A DNA stretch of 14,841 nucleotides. It comes from Microcaldota archaeon (GTDB lineage: Archaea; Micrarchaeota; Micrarchaeia; Anstonellales; Anstonellaceae). The stretch is from contig JAPLWY010000116.1 in NCBI GenBank assembly GCA_026396355.1, forward strand, positions 1 to 14,841, in the 5' to 3' direction. This document shows positions 1 to 6,272 of the stretch, in pieces. The notes under the pieces were generated by a model, which saw only the letters and a list, made by a program, of their open reading frames with translations, did not search any database and was not told the DNA's origin. The translations under genes were made by a program, and so were the position numbers. Numbering within the stretch: position 1 is the stretch's first letter; the number at the start of each line of letters is the position of its first letter.

Positions 1-78
1 CTGAACTAGAATATAATGGCACCAGTGCAGGTGTGTTCCCGAGAATCTGCAAAGCAATGTGGAAGAGGGGCAAAAGAG

Positions 79-86
79 TTTTAAAC
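79..86 (+). promoter_or_regulatory. TATA box of the secreted protein gene
   Basis: The octamer TTTTAAAC is centred about 36 nt before the GTG start at 118. Transcription would start near 108, leaving a leader of about 10 nt that holds AGGTGG (108-113), a good Shine-Dalgarno match four bases before GTG. The rest of the first 117 bases shows no other gene that I can support. Confidence 0.55.
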
Positions 87-117
87 TGCAAAAGCGTACT
101 GGCTGCAAGGTGGTCTT

Positions 118-1029
118 GTGGATGGGAAATTGATGGTTTTCGCTATTTTTTCCGTAATGGTCATTGCAAGCAGCGCTGTTTTTGCGCAAAGCACAGTCGA
201 GTTTGCAACCATGTCCACTAATCTGGGTACCGCGGCATCCAGCCTGGTGAAAACAATTGTCGCGCCTGTCACCAAGGTGAGCACGAACAAGTCGACAAAT
301 ATCACCAACAAAACCACGGGCACGATAGCTATCACATCCAAAACCGCTGACATTTCAGCAAGCAAGACAACTAGCGCCACTGCCAAAATAACCCCTACAA
401 CCAGCACTTCAACAAAAACTTACAACACAACCAGCAAGGTGCCCTCAGCAAGCGCAACAGCTGTCGAGATATTGGATGTGAAGGTGGTCACTCCAACAAC
501 TGCAACGATTCCAAAAGAGGCGGCAGAGGCAATTTCAAACGCCGGAGCTGTAATTACTAATTCTAGCTCCACGATCACAATCGTTGAAACCGAGCCAATA
601 GATACTGAAACAATGGCAACTGCAGCAGATGCAGTCGGGTTGATTCCTGAGCAGCTGATGACTTCGAGAATCTATTCCGGGAACATCAGCAGCGTAACGC
701 TGGAGGAGATAGGGCGCGGCGCAAGGCACCATTATGTTACTGTCAGGCTGTCCCCAAGCATACCGATGAATGTGGTTGTTCGCGACCACGCGTCAACAAG
801 ATATGTCTATATGCTGAGCTTCGGATACGAAAACCAGGCTGACGCTGCAAGTGTTTACAGTGTACTAAAATCATTTGCAAAAGAGCCATTCAACTACTGG
901 AGCTACCTCGAGTATACCACTCACGAGTGCCACCCCTCGTCATACGGCGGTGAAAATATTTATTGCAATGTTGGGGGTCACGAGGGGGACAATTTCAGGC
1001 TAACCGAGCAGCTCCAGGCAACCGGCTGA
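118..1029 (+). CDS. Secreted or surface-anchored Thr-rich protein, family not recognised
   Basis: I do not recognise the family. Residues 1-23 form a classic signal peptide: a short charged start, then a hydrophobic core and the cleavage-like sequence SSAVFA before QS, so the product should be exported. Residues about 45-110 are rich in Thr, Ser, Ala and Lys and look like an unstructured, probably glycosylated stalk; sequons N-x-S/T occur at N57, N61, N64 and N103, with more at N148 and N189. Residues 111-303 look folded, with alternating beta and helix character, and a Cys/His-containing patch near the C-terminus (HECHPSS, YCNVGGHEG). The GTG start is chosen because AGGTGG lies four bases upstream; the ATG at 133 is the alternative and would keep the signal peptide core. 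No transmembrane anchor is seen at the C-terminus, so anchoring is uncertain. Confidence 0.75.
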   Translation: MDGKLMVFAIFSVMVIASSAVFAQSTVEFATMSTNLGTAASSLVKTIVAPVTKVSTNKSTNITNKTTGTIAITSKTADISASKTTSATAKITPTTSTSTKTYNTTSKVPSASATAVEILDVKVVTPTTATIPKEAAEAISNAGAVITNSSSTITIVETEPIDTETMATAADAVGLIPEQLMTSRIYSGNISSVTLEEIGRGARHHYVTVRLSPSIPMNVVVRDHASTRYVYMLSFGYENQADAASVYSVLKSFAKEPFNYWSYLEYTTHECHPSSYGGENIYCNVGGHEGDNFRLTEQLQATG

Positions 1030-1070
1030 TTTTCCAGCCGGCGCTCTTTCCTTTTCTATTTTTTCTTCTT
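1022..1070 (+). terminator. Hairpin plus T-tract terminator overlapping the stop codon
   Basis: CCGGCTG (1022-1028) and CAGCCGG (1035-1041) form a perfect 7-bp stem with a 6-base loop, and the TGA stop at 1027-1029 lies in the stem and loop. A T-rich tract (1051-1070, including six T in a row) follows. The tract also encodes the Lys-rich C-terminus and stop of the convergent flavin reductase gene. Confidence 0.6.
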
Positions 1071-1589
1071 GTGCTCATCAGTGCGCGCCTTTATTTTGTC
1101 CAGCACCGCTTGCTCTGGCTTGTGGATTTGCTCGCCCACCCTGTAGTATTTTCCAAGCGAGTAAAAAAGGGGCTTTTGATCCTCGTGCGACTCAATCTCG
1201 AGCACTTCACCTATTGCCATCGAATGGTCGCCAAGCTCAACGATTTCCTTCAGCCTGCACTCTGCATTGAGCGCAGCGCCTTTGAGCATCAGGGGCTTTA
1301 TCGACTTTGCATTGTAAAATTCCGCGCCCATCTCTTCAAGCACAGCTATCTGGTCTTCAGCTGCAATGTTCACGCCGAATTCCTTTGTTGTGCGGATGTT
1401 CTCAAGCGTTGCCTTTCCCGCGCCGCCCATTGCCTTGCCGATATGCACTGTTATCAGCGCAGGCGACCAGGAAACATAATAAGTCCATTCCGCGCTCATG
1501 ATGTTTTTCCCGTTAGGTCCGTCGCTTGTTATCAGCCCGACGGTTGTCATGAATTTCCCTGCTTTTTGGTTTCCCCATCCAAGATCCAT
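1056..1589 (-). CDS. Flavin reductase-like domain protein (DIM6/NTAB type)
   Basis: The product belongs to the split-barrel FMN-binding flavin reductase-like family, whose members bind FMN and reduce flavin with NAD(P)H or act as flavoenzymes; the true substrate cannot be told from sequence. Visible family signatures, counted from the start at 1589, are TTVGLITSDGPNGKNIMSAE (15-34) followed by a VSWSPALITVHIG strand, then ENIRTTKEFGVNI (63-75), the GDHS..IGEV segment (122-130) and PLFYSLGKYYRVGE (142-155). Length (177 aa) is normal. I prefer the ATG at 1589 because GAGGCGGT sits upstream with good spacing. An in-frame ATG at 1613 would add eight residues and has no comparable ribosome site. 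The C-terminus ends in four lysines. It may share a transcript with the 39-codon ORF upstream. Confidence 0.88.
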   Translation of the reverse strand: MDLGWGNQKAGKFMTTVGLITSDGPNGKNIMSAEWTYYVSWSPALITVHIGKAMGGAGKATLENIRTTKEFGVNIAAEDQIAVLEEMGAEFYNAKSIKPLMLKGAALNAECRLKEIVELGDHSMAIGEVLEIESHEDQKPLFYSLGKYYRVGEQIHKPEQAVLDKIKARTDEHKKKK

Positions 1590-1651
1590 ATTACCGCCTC
1601 GCGCTTTTCCCATCAGATTCCGTGCAATCTTTCCAGAATTATCTGCCCGGA

Positions 1652-1771
1652 CTAGATCCCTCTCTTGAGCGATCTGATTTTAGGCATGTTCACCCTCGGC
1701 ACCTTGATTGTCCTGTCAGCCTTGCTGTCCTTTTTTGCTTTAGCCTTCTGTTCAGCAGTTTCTTCACCCAT
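1652..1771 (-). CDS. 39-residue basic peptide, candidate small gene
   Basis: A 40-codon ORF with ATG at 1771 and TAG at 1652-1654 encodes a Lys/Arg/Glu-rich soluble peptide: an acidic start (MGEETAEQ), a charged helix, then KVPRVNMPKI and a basic end (SLKRGI). It is short enough to be missed by gene callers. Support comes from its position: a TATA-like box (1805-1812) lies about 37 nt upstream and a GGGTTGAT motif (1775-1782) that can pair with the 16S tail lies just before ATG. The stop is 62 nt before the flavin reductase start, so both could form one transcript. No function is proposed; codon content and context are the only evidence, and conservation was not tested. Confidence 0.5.
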   Translation of the reverse strand: MGEETAEQKAKAKKDSKADRTIKVPRVNMPKIRSLKRGI

Positions 1772-1804
1772 AATATCAACCCGTACACTATACTGACAAT
1801 AGCC

Positions 1805-1812
1805 CTATTAAA
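1805..1812 (-). promoter_or_regulatory. TATA-like box for the 39-aa peptide and flavin reductase
   Basis: Minus-strand TTTAATAG is centred 37-38 nt before the ATG at 1771, giving a predicted leader of about 11 nt containing GGGTTGAT. It sits in the divergent region shared with tspO. Confidence 0.45.
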
Positions 1813-1864
1813 CCGCCGCACGCGAAAGCGGGTCGGGGCGGTGCAGCCGTGCGCGCAGCCACTC

Positions 1865-1872
1865 TTTTATTC
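1865..1872 (+). promoter_or_regulatory. TATA-like box of tspO
   Basis: TTTTATTC is centred 25-26 nt before the ATG at 1894, so the transcript would begin at or next to the start codon (leaderless). No Shine-Dalgarno motif precedes this ATG. Confidence 0.45.
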
Positions 1873-1893
1873 TTTTGTTGCATACACCCTGCA

Positions 1894-2382
1894 ATGGAGA
1901 AAAAACCACCAAACCAAAAAGGCGAAAACTGGCTCGCGCTCATCGCATTCATTATCATTTGCAACCTCGCTGGCGCAATAGGCGCGATATTCACATTCGA
2001 CGCAATCCCGACCTGGTATGCCTCGCTTGCCAAGCCTTCCTTTTCGCCTCCCAACTGGGCATTCGGGCCTGTCTGGACTGCACTTTACATAATGATGGGC
2101 ATAGCTGCATACCTGGCATGGAAGCAGGGGAAAAAAGCAGATTTTGCGCTCAAAATATTTAGCGTTCAGCTAATTCTCAACGTGCTCTGGAGCATTCTCT
2201 TTTTCGGTTTCCACTCCCCCGCGCTCGGGCTCGCCTGCATTGCCCTTCTCTGGCTCTCGATTGCCTGGTGCATAAAGCTCTTCTGCAAATTGGACAAGCG
2301 CGCGGCATACCTTCTCCTTCCCTACATTCTCTGGGTAAGCTTTGCCTCACTTCTCAATCTTGCGATTTGGATGCTGAACTAG
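1894..2382 (+). CDS. tspO: TspO/MBR family membrane protein
   Basis: This is a TspO/MBR (translocator protein, peripheral benzodiazepine receptor) homologue, a five-helix membrane protein that binds tetrapyrroles such as protoporphyrin IX in characterised members. The 162-residue product has the expected length and five hydrophobic spans. Family hallmarks are visible: WYASLAKPSFSPPNWAFGPV (41-60) leading into WTALYIMMG, the QLILNVLWSILFFGF helix (92-106), and the closing LPYILWVSFASLLNLAIW segment (142-159). The ATG at 1894 gives the usual short polar N-terminus (MEKKPPNQKG); an upstream in-frame GTG at 1849 would add an unusual hydrophobic stretch and is not preferred. Its stop lies 36 bp inside the 3' end of the opposite-strand 743-aa gene. 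Role here is unknown; stress or porphyrin handling is inference from the family. Confidence 0.95.
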   Translation: MEKKPPNQKGENWLALIAFIIICNLAGAIGAIFTFDAIPTWYASLAKPSFSPPNWAFGPVWTALYIMMGIAAYLAWKQGKKADFALKIFSVQLILNVLWSILFFGFHSPALGLACIALLWLSIAWCIKLFCKLDKRAAYLLLPYILWVSFASLLNLAIWMLN

Positions 2383-4578
2383 CGCTTTCTCGTCCTTGCG
2401 CGGAACCAGCCACGCAGGGCATCCCTTCAGGCGCGACGGGTCAAGCTCGTCTGGAAAATAGTGCCGCAGTATTTTGCCCAGCGACTTGCTATGTTTATTT
2501 AGATACATTCCGAGCCCTGCCTCATGGAACTGAAGGTTGGCAATCTGATGAATGTCTCCGTTACATTTCTCGTTGGCAATCATCTTCATCCAGAACCTGC
2601 CGTGCTCGATGTTGTCAGTATACCAACTCGGGATAATATGGCTTATTGCGCCGGCCTCCACTAGCTCGAGGCACTTGCCTCCCTCAATCATTTCCATAAC
2701 TGCTGCCCTTATTGCCTCATTTTTCGCATTTGAAGTGAACACGAATCCCTTTCTTTCCTTGTCTTCCCTTATTTTTCCCACCAATCGCGCCACTTCTTCC
2801 ACGCAGGTCGCCTCCGGAAGATATACCCTATATGTTCCAAAATTTTCTATAGAGAATTTCTCCGCCTTCTGCCTGATTGGGAGCTCTGCATCCTTCCCTT
2901 CAAAGCAGGGGAGAGGCAGGCTGCCGTCAAGCGCCTTGCTTTTCAGGGAATCAAGCGTTGGCTTTTCCTGCTGAGCCTGGATTGGAACGCAGTCCTTCCC
3001 GAACTTCACTATCCCGTCATCCCTGCCCGCATATTGCGGGTATTGGTGGCAAAACCAGTCGTCCCAGTCAGGGTAAATCCTAAGCGCCTTTTCTCGCATC
3101 TCCCCATCTGTGAGGCGCTGCAGCCTTGGCATATCCTGTGGTATTATTTCCGGCACAGCCATTTTCACAAATACGAAAGAGCTGCTTATTTCCGACTCCA
3201 GAGTGAACGCGAGCTTGCGCAAGGTATTCCCAAGCAGATTGTATGGCATTATGCCCTGCTCTTGTGCCCAGTTCACGAACTTTATCAACATGTGCCTATT
3301 GTCCTCATACACTTCTATGCCGTGATACTTGCGTGCTGCATGCACCCGCTTTCCGTGGTACTGGAAATAGAAGTTTTCGCCATTTTTCGCCTCAAGCAGG
3401 CGCTTGCGCTCTTCAGGCTGCAAGCCCTCCAGCCACTCTGCTGCCTCGCCAGATATTGTTTTGGAGGGGCTGAACCTGAACATCAGCTTGTTCTTGAACC
3501 AGCCTTGCGGGGCGACTTTCATTTCCCAGGGCAGGATTGTCTTGTGCAACTCCCATTTGCCGCCCCTGTTCCTGACCTTGTAGTCCCCCGCCTCAATCAT
3601 TTCGTTTTCCTTCTGGAGCCGCCTTTCCTGTTCCTGCGTCAGGCAAAGCCTGATTTTCTTGCCGTTTTCAGCGCAGTATCTTTCGATTTCACGGCTGAGC
3701 AGCACGGCATCAGGCATTGAAGTAAGAATATCGAACCACTTGGAGCACTGGAACTGCGCGACCTTGTACGGGCTTTTGTCCAAAGTCCGCAGGAGCACAT
3801 TATAGCCATTCGCGAAGTCATCTGTTTTCCATGTTGTCGGGCTGCGGTATATCTGCCGCATGATGTCAATGTCCCGCTTGCTGAATGGAATTCTCTGTTC
3901 CAGCTTGATAAGTGTCAACTTTTCGATTCCGCTAAAACCGCTCTTCCTCCTCAGCGACTCATGGAGGTCATCGCAGGTGCGCATGAACTCCCGCCTGTTC
4001 ATGCTGTGGAATTGGCCGAAGGTCACTGCCCCCTGCGAGCTGCCCGACAGCTCTTTTGCTGCCTTGTCCAGCGTGCCATAATAGTTAAATATCCAAAGCA
4101 TCTTGAACTCAGTGAGCAGCGAAAAATTCACCCATTTCTCCCCTCGCCCGGAAATCTCCTTTTGTAATTCGCCCCACCAATACCTGCGGTTTTCAATGTC
4201 GCCGGAATAATCCTTGCCCACCTTATACTCTATGCTGCCTTTCAAAAGCCCGAGTTTTTCCCATTCATTGCCATCTGCCAGTTCTTTTATCTGTGCAATA
4301 AGGTTGGCATTCCTGCGGCGCCTGCTCCAATCCGTTTCTTTCTGCCCCTCGCGGTTTTCCGGGTGCGCGAGCGGATTTTCTGAGATTATCCTGAACTGCC
4401 CGCACCTCACCATGTCGCGGAAATAGCGCTCTTCAAACGGGAGCGCAAGCTCATCCTTGGAAAGCCTTGACAGCGGGCCTGTCTTCTGCCCGCTAGAGGC
4501 AGTGCCTGTCCCTTTATCATTCATAGGCCTGTCCCATGCAAAGGCAATATTGCTGTCGTCATAGATATTGAAGCTCAT
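2347..4578 (-). CDS. 743-residue soluble orphan protein
   Basis: I do not recognise this family. The protein is long, soluble (no membrane span or signal peptide), rich in charged and aromatic residues, and mixed alpha/beta in appearance. The N-terminal 40 residues are Gly/Ser/Thr-rich and probably flexible. Residues about 155-190, including YYGTLDKAAKELSGSSQGAV, resemble the helix-turn-helix of LysR-type regulators, so nucleic-acid binding is possible but weakly supported. Other notable stretches are a very basic SRRRRN (85-90), and conserved-looking aromatic segments such as DWDDWFCHQYPQYAG and FYFQYHGKR. I found no Walker, RuvC, HNH, PD-(D/E)XK or polymerase motif by eye. The ATG at 4578 fits a TATA box 27-28 nt upstream. 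The gene is intact over 2.2 kb while its upstream neighbour is broken. It overlaps the tspO 3' end by 36 bp. Confidence 0.85.
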   Translation of the reverse strand: MSFNIYDDSNIAFAWDRPMNDKGTGTASSGQKTGPLSRLSKDELALPFEERYFRDMVRCGQFRIISENPLAHPENREGQKETDWSRRRRNANLIAQIKELADGNEWEKLGLLKGSIEYKVGKDYSGDIENRRYWWGELQKEISGRGEKWVNFSLLTEFKMLWIFNYYGTLDKAAKELSGSSQGAVTFGQFHSMNRREFMRTCDDLHESLRRKSGFSGIEKLTLIKLEQRIPFSKRDIDIMRQIYRSPTTWKTDDFANGYNVLLRTLDKSPYKVAQFQCSKWFDILTSMPDAVLLSREIERYCAENGKKIRLCLTQEQERRLQKENEMIEAGDYKVRNRGGKWELHKTILPWEMKVAPQGWFKNKLMFRFSPSKTISGEAAEWLEGLQPEERKRLLEAKNGENFYFQYHGKRVHAARKYHGIEVYEDNRHMLIKFVNWAQEQGIMPYNLLGNTLRKLAFTLESEISSSFVFVKMAVPEIIPQDMPRLQRLTDGEMREKALRIYPDWDDWFCHQYPQYAGRDDGIVKFGKDCVPIQAQQEKPTLDSLKSKALDGSLPLPCFEGKDAELPIRQKAEKFSIENFGTYRVYLPEATCVEEVARLVGKIREDKERKGFVFTSNAKNEAIRAAVMEMIEGGKCLELVEAGAISHIIPSWYTDNIEHGRFWMKMIANEKCNGDIHQIANLQFHEAGLGMYLNKHSKSLGKILRHYFPDELDPSRLKGCPAWLVPRKDEKALVQHPNRKIEK

Positions 4579-4601
4579 TGCCCTTCATCTGAATAGAAGT
4601 G

Positions 4602-4609
4602 TTTATAAA
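4602..4609 (-). promoter_or_regulatory. TATA box of the 743-aa gene
   Basis: The palindromic octamer TTTATAAA is centred 27-28 nt before the ATG at 4578, predicting a leaderless or nearly leaderless transcript. The region 4579-4706 otherwise contains no ORF I can support. Confidence 0.6.
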
Positions 4610-4706
4610 ATGATTTTCGTGGCTACTGGCATTTTCTGCGCGCAGGCAAAACAAGCGCTGGAATAAAAAGCAGTTGAGGCTGGCAATTTTCAAAAGCAAT
4701 CGACTT

Positions 4707-5054
4707 CTATTTTTCAGAATCGCCGGCAACCGACTCATCCGCGTATTTTATTGACCTTTCCACTTTCCTTGCCGTCTGCTCCCTCTCGCTGCACCATTTG
4801 GCAAGCTCATTTAGCTCGCCTCGGGCATACGGGGTTGCAATGTGCGCAACTGCCGCCTTGACCAGCCGCTGAATCACCAAGTCCATATACCTTTGGTTAG
4901 GGGACGTTCCCGGCGCATTATCCGTAACAGCAAGGCAAAAATACTCAAGCGGATTGCGCTTGTCGAATACAAAATATTCCCCCATTCCCAGCATTTTTGC
5001 AATTGCCAAGGACAATTCCGGGAATTTCCCATTGTATTGGAATTTCGATTCCAA
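4707..5054 (-). CDS. C-terminal RNB fragment of the broken ribonuclease
   Basis: This frame holds the end of the RNB domain: FPELSLAIAKMLGMGEYFVF and then AVTDNAPGTSPNQRYMDLVI, the conserved family segment near the active-site Arg, followed by QRLVKAAV and a helical tail ending in AGDSEK. The family usually shows TDYTHSTAPNRRY-like sequence here; this copy has DNAPGTSPNQRY, so one Arg position reads Gln. The TTG at 5054 has no ribosome site and is only where an open frame can begin; the natural reading comes from the preceding frame through the break at 5062-5066. Confidence 0.7.
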   Translation of the reverse strand: MESKFQYNGKFPELSLAIAKMLGMGEYFVFDKRNPLEYFCLAVTDNAPGTSPNQRYMDLVIQRLVKAAVAHIATPYARGELNELAKWCSEREQTARKVERSIKYADESVAGDSEK

Positions 5055-5749
5055 TGCTGCTCTTTTCTTATGAATTCCAAAAGCATGGCAACATCCGGCT
5101 CAGTGGGAAGCTCAAACCCTTTTGCATGCGCAATGCCTGCTAGCCCGCTCCAATCTTTCGGAACATTCACCACTTTGTGGATTGCAGGAATATTCATGCC
5201 TTCCAAAAAGCCAAGCATGACTCTGCTTGCGCAAATCATGAAATTTTCAACCAGTCTTTTTGCCCGGTTCTCCTCGACTAAGGTCAGCCCGAGTGCCCAA
5301 TCTTCCTTGGCAAATACGGCTGCTTCCTGCGCTTCAAGCCCAAGCGCGCCTTGCATTTCCCTGTACTTGCTGAGCCTTATCGAAGCCTCGTCCTGGAGCT
5401 TTATCTGCTCAGCCAAGCCCGATATTTCTGAAGGCATTTCCGGCGCTGATTCCTCGCCAAGAAGCCACGCGCCCACATCGTCATAAGCGAGCGCTGCCCT
5501 GTTCCTCACAATTGCGCGGTAAATCTTTCCCGGGCGCACATTGCCATTGCGAAGCACGGCGAATTCAACCACCATTGCCAGCCTGTCATTCTCCATTGGC
5601 AATGAAGAGAGGTCTTTTGACAATCTCTCAGGCAGCATGGGAACCGGCTCAACCTCAGCATTGATCAAGATAGCATTTGTTTGCGCGCGCATGTCCAATA
5701 CCGATCCTTTTGGGGCAAAGGCATCGACATCCGCGATTGCAACTTTCAC
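4874..5749 (-). CDS. Central RNB-domain fragment of the broken ribonuclease
   Basis: This frame carries the body of the RNB domain: VAIADVDAFAPKGSVLD at its start, MLPERLSKDLSSLPMENDRL about residue 38, the IYRAIVRNRAALAYDDVGAW segment, GALGLEAQEA, and NFMICASRVMLGFLEGMNIP. True RNB homology ends near EFIRK (about residue 230); the remaining tail is out-of-frame sequence. In-frame coding similarity continues upstream of the GTG at 5749 (EYCERGQSGEILVKV), which shows that the GTG is not the genuine start and that the fragment was once joined to the preceding one. Confidence 0.7.
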   Translation of the reverse strand: MKVAIADVDAFAPKGSVLDMRAQTNAILINAEVEPVPMLPERLSKDLSSLPMENDRLAMVVEFAVLRNGNVRPGKIYRAIVRNRAALAYDDVGAWLLGEESAPEMPSEISGLAEQIKLQDEASIRLSKYREMQGALGLEAQEAAVFAKEDWALGLTLVEENRAKRLVENFMICASRVMLGFLEGMNIPAIHKVVNVPKDWSGLAGIAHAKGFELPTEPDVAMLLEFIRKEQHWNRNSNTMGNSRNCPWQLQKCWEWGNILYSTSAIRLSIFALLLRIMRRERPLTKGIWTW

Positions 5750-6162
5750 CAGTATTTCCCCACTCTGGCCTCGCTCGCAATACTCGCACCTGCCTCAAGA
5801 TTGCCGATTGATGACCAAAGAAGATGGCGCATGTCTTTCACAGTCGCACCCACCCTTTTCACGGTTTCCTCGTCCTGCGCATTCGCCTTTGCATTCACCA
5901 CAAGCGAGAATGTGGGCTCAAAGCCGTATTTTTCCATTATGTTCTTCGCAATAAGGTGGCGGTCGACTGCAGGCTCTCGGCGCTCGTTTTCCGCCTCTGA
6001 CTGCATGCGCGCCTTGTACCTTGCGCGCGCGGCGTACTTTTCATTCGGGCTTTGCTTGGCGTCTGTCCGCGGCTTTCCGCGCGAACGCGAGTTCCCTGGC
6101 GCGCGAGAGTCGCTCCGCGAGCGGGCTTTTGAGCTTGGGCGCGATTTGTTGAAGCGTGGCAT
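5746..6162 (-). CDS. N-terminal fragment of the broken RNB ribonuclease
   Basis: This 138-residue frame starts at ATG 6162 (MPRFNKSRPS). Residues 1-50 form a very basic Arg/Lys/Ser/Pro-rich tail, likely RNA-binding and disordered. Residues about 65-100 match the helical region before the catalytic domain (DRHLIAKNIMEKYGFEPTFS), and the frame enters the RNB domain at VKDMRHLLWSSI before running out of phase into ARVGKYW and a TGA. That TGA overlaps the next frame's GTG. An upstream GTG would extend it to 6213, but the TATA box at 6187-6193 would then lie inside the gene, so I reject that start. Confidence 0.7.
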   Translation of the reverse strand: MPRFNKSRPSSKARSRSDSRAPGNSRSRGKPRTDAKQSPNEKYAARARYKARMQSEAENERREPAVDRHLIAKNIMEKYGFEPTFSLVVNAKANAQDEETVKRVGATVKDMRHLLWSSIGNLEAGASIASEARVGKYW

Positions 6163-6186
6163 AAGTAAATACGCACATGAGAGAGG

Positions 6187-6193
6187 ATAAAAA
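6187..6193 (-). promoter_or_regulatory. TATA box of the RNB ribonuclease gene
   Basis: Minus-strand TTTTTAT lies 28 nt before the ATG at 6162, consistent with a leaderless start. It shares the 110-bp divergent region 6163-6272 with the TPR gene promoter. Confidence 0.5.
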
Positions 6194-6244
6194 GGTGACG
6201 GGCTGTTTTGCAAAGGATTGAAACGCCGGCAGATGTGGTAATAG

Positions 6245-6253
6245 TTATAAATA
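6245..6253 (+). promoter_or_regulatory. TATA box of the TPR-like gene
   Basis: TTATAAATA is centred 24 nt before the ATG at 6273; no Shine-Dalgarno motif is present, so a leaderless transcript is predicted. Confidence 0.6.
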
Positions 6254-6272
6254 CATCGTCAAGTATTAATAC

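Larger units (their letters stand above)
4707..6162 (-). pseudogene. RNB-domain exoribonuclease (RNase II/R-like) gene, broken in three frames
   Basis: Read through its frameshifts, this locus encodes one protein of about 480 residues of the RNB exoribonuclease type (3'-to-5' RNA degradation). The three frames align end to end with the family: DMRHLLWSSI, then IEYCE-like sequence and VKVAIADVDAFAPKGS, PMLPERLSKDLSSL, DRLAMVVEF, GALGLEAQEAAVF, then FPELSLAIAK, GEYFVFD, and FCLAVTDNAPGTSPNQRYMD. Break one is at 5783-5805: the segment that normally carries the Asp-rich metal-binding motif (SSIDN..SRDLDQIE type) is reduced to SSI-G-NLE, followed by one extra G and one extra C before the frame that reads EYCERGQSGEILVKVAIADV. 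Break two is at 5062-5066: one base is missing (or a -1 slip occurs) at AGAAAAG. Either this is a decayed gene or the assembly carries indels. ATG 6162 is supported by a TATA box 28 nt upstream. Confidence 0.8.

Noticed and set aside
81..407. Hydrophobic 108-aa minus-strand frame that looks like a membrane protein
   Set aside because: It is antisense to the Thr/Ala-rich region of the secreted protein; ACN and GCN codons read backwards give Val, Ser, Gly and Leu-like hydrophobic runs. It has no promoter or ribosome site.
963..1655. 230-aa plus-strand frame
   Set aside because: It is the reverse complement shadow of the flavin reductase gene, which has clear family motifs.
3034..3720. 228-aa plus-strand frame inside the 743-aa gene
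   Set aside because: It is Leu/Pro/His-rich shadow sequence without a start signal; the long minus-strand frame has a TATA box and more natural composition.
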